Source: Capitulum mitella (lineage: Eukaryota > Arthropoda > Thecostraca > Pollicipedomorpha > Pollicipedidae). From it: DNA of 64,000 nt. Positions 62,841 to 64,000 of this stretch are shown in pieces. Below the pieces are notes generated by a model. It had not been told where the DNA came from. It made no database searches and saw nothing but the letters and a program-made list of their open reading frames with translations. The number at the start of each line of letters is the position of its first letter. The stretch's first letter is position 1. The translations under genes were made by a program, and so were the position numbers. The stretch spans positions 20,903,324 to 20,967,323 of the forward strand of contig CP099839.1 of NCBI GenBank assembly GCA_030062745.1. Reading direction: 5' to 3'.

Positions 62841-64000
62841 CCACCTGTGATTCGTTGGTGGAGGCTGTTGTGAGAGAGCCGGGCCGGTGTATGAGGTAAC
62901 GCAGATGTGCCAGTGCCGGTTGAAATATATTGTTGTCTTCGGTGTATGTGCCAACGTTGTTCGATATGATGAGTGCACCAGTGCTTTGTTTAGTATAATC
63001 TTACATAGGATAAGGTACGGATGAGGAGCAAATTCAAAATTTGGGGTGTGTGTGTGCGTAGTTTTTATGGAGTTTTCCATCGTAAGATATTTGTATATAA
63101 TGATACTTGTGTAGCTTTACAGCTTTACGATATGCATACTCTGTTGGGTTTTGTGTTTTGGCGGATGAGTGCCCGTGTGATCTGCGCGCCGCAAAATTGA
63201 CATTTTCATCAGAATAAGAGCGTTACTTGTCTACCAGGCGAGCTGATCGAGCTCGAAATCATTGAACGAGCCTGTTAAGCTCAATGGGAACTCCTAAACC
63301 AGCCTGATACTCTTTTATTTGTTGTTGGCGCTATTGCCTAGAAATATAGACCCCAAGAATAGATATTGTTGTCATATTCATTAAGGCAATAAGTGCATTT
63401 TGTATCAGATGCAAACATAACAGATATGGTGGTAAATATACACATTGTAATGGTGTTTTTCCCTGTTTTGCGTCTCGAAACCGGGAGCACTCGGTCCCTG
63501 GCAAGACAGCTGACGGTTGAGAATCTCCGCCAACATGGAGCACTAGCAACATCCAGCTCTGACACTAGCGGTATCTTCGGGCCACCAGTCACTGTGGGAC
63601 TGTCGACAGGCAGCGACACAGCACTGGTCAGCAGCAGACGGTGCACGAGAGACATTGCGTCGCCTTTTTTTAGCCCAATTTGGGTTGGCTGTGTACGCAG
63701 AAGATCCTAAAAGTAATTCGAAGTTATGAGCTCTTGTTTTGAAGCATGTTTTAATATCGAATAATCTTTGTCGTTTTGGTTGACATTGAGTAACTTATGG
63801 ATATTTTTACGATTCACGGATAAAGAAAAATAGGATTACAAACAGTCTGTATTTACCTTTGGTATGTTCCAAAACACATAGTACTATAACGACATCCCTT
63901 AGGATTTACTGTTCATAGCAAAAAGGGAAGCACGTCGACCGAGATGATAAACAGCCTTGTTACACTCAGCAGTTTACACGCCCGTATAAACACCCTTATT

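Larger units (their letters stand above)
59262..64000 (+). other. 3' UTR and downstream region
   Basis: It contains a minisatellite (59500-59970), GC-rich blocks (60000-60320, 60540-60960, 61370-61740, 62210-62660), CT-rich patches (62290-62370 and 62804-62840) and AT-rich sequence. I saw no AATAAA or ATTAAA on the + strand after the stop, so the poly(A) site is either marked by a variant or lies beyond the window. No second gene is recognised on either strand. Confidence 0.6.

Overview
The window is a piece of a metazoan nuclear genome, most likely an arthropod, carrying most of one gene on the + strand. That gene encodes a poly(rC)-binding protein with three KH domains (PCBP family; the Drosophila member is mub). 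The evidence is nine constitutive coding blocks plus one alternative exon. They splice in consistent phase between canonical acceptors and GT donors, and they read out the family's KH1, KH2, linker, KH3 and C-terminal segments. The species cannot be fixed from the sequence. The compact exons, introns of up to about 21 kb, many C/G-rich minisatellites and many short TTAA-bounded elements fit a repeat-rich invertebrate genome, possibly a crustacean.

Layout. Positions 1-8973 lie upstream of the first visible coding exon and hold only repeats; the N-terminal exon(s) are not recognised and are probably left of the window. KH1 is encoded at 8974-9030 and 29731-29847, KH2 at 45817-45951 and 47105-47212, the linker at 50013-50144 (or to 50312) and 51251-51329, and KH3 at 55512-55659 plus one of two alternative exons (56596-56730 or 56797-56931). 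The last exon, 59171-59261, ends at TGA. Joining the blocks in their short forms gives a 333-residue protein fragment without its N terminus. All three KH domains keep an intact GxxG loop (GKKG, GKAG, GKGG). Positions 59262-64000 are 3' UTR and flank, with no recognised second gene.

The gene shows several alternative-splicing layouts: a pair of equal-length 135-nt exons only 66 nt apart, two perfect GTAAGT donors in frame in the linker exon, and a 69-nt tandem duplication that copies the KH1 donor in frame. The sense strand also carries several runs of 10-13 C, one of them 58 nt past the KH3 donor, which suggests self-regulation by the encoded poly(C)-binding protein.

The introns are packed with mobile and tandem repeats. 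At least seven elements of about 0.8-1.2 kb lie between TTAA or degenerate TTAA sites and begin TTAAYCC, like non-autonomous piggyBac-type elements. There is also a diverged inverted repeat of about 5.2 kb with such an element in its loop, a 1.3-kb family present three times, and about a dozen GC-rich minisatellites, some of which repeat a pyrimidine-tract-plus-CAG motif resembling a 3' splice site. No transposase, reverse transcriptase, tRNA or rRNA gene was recognised.
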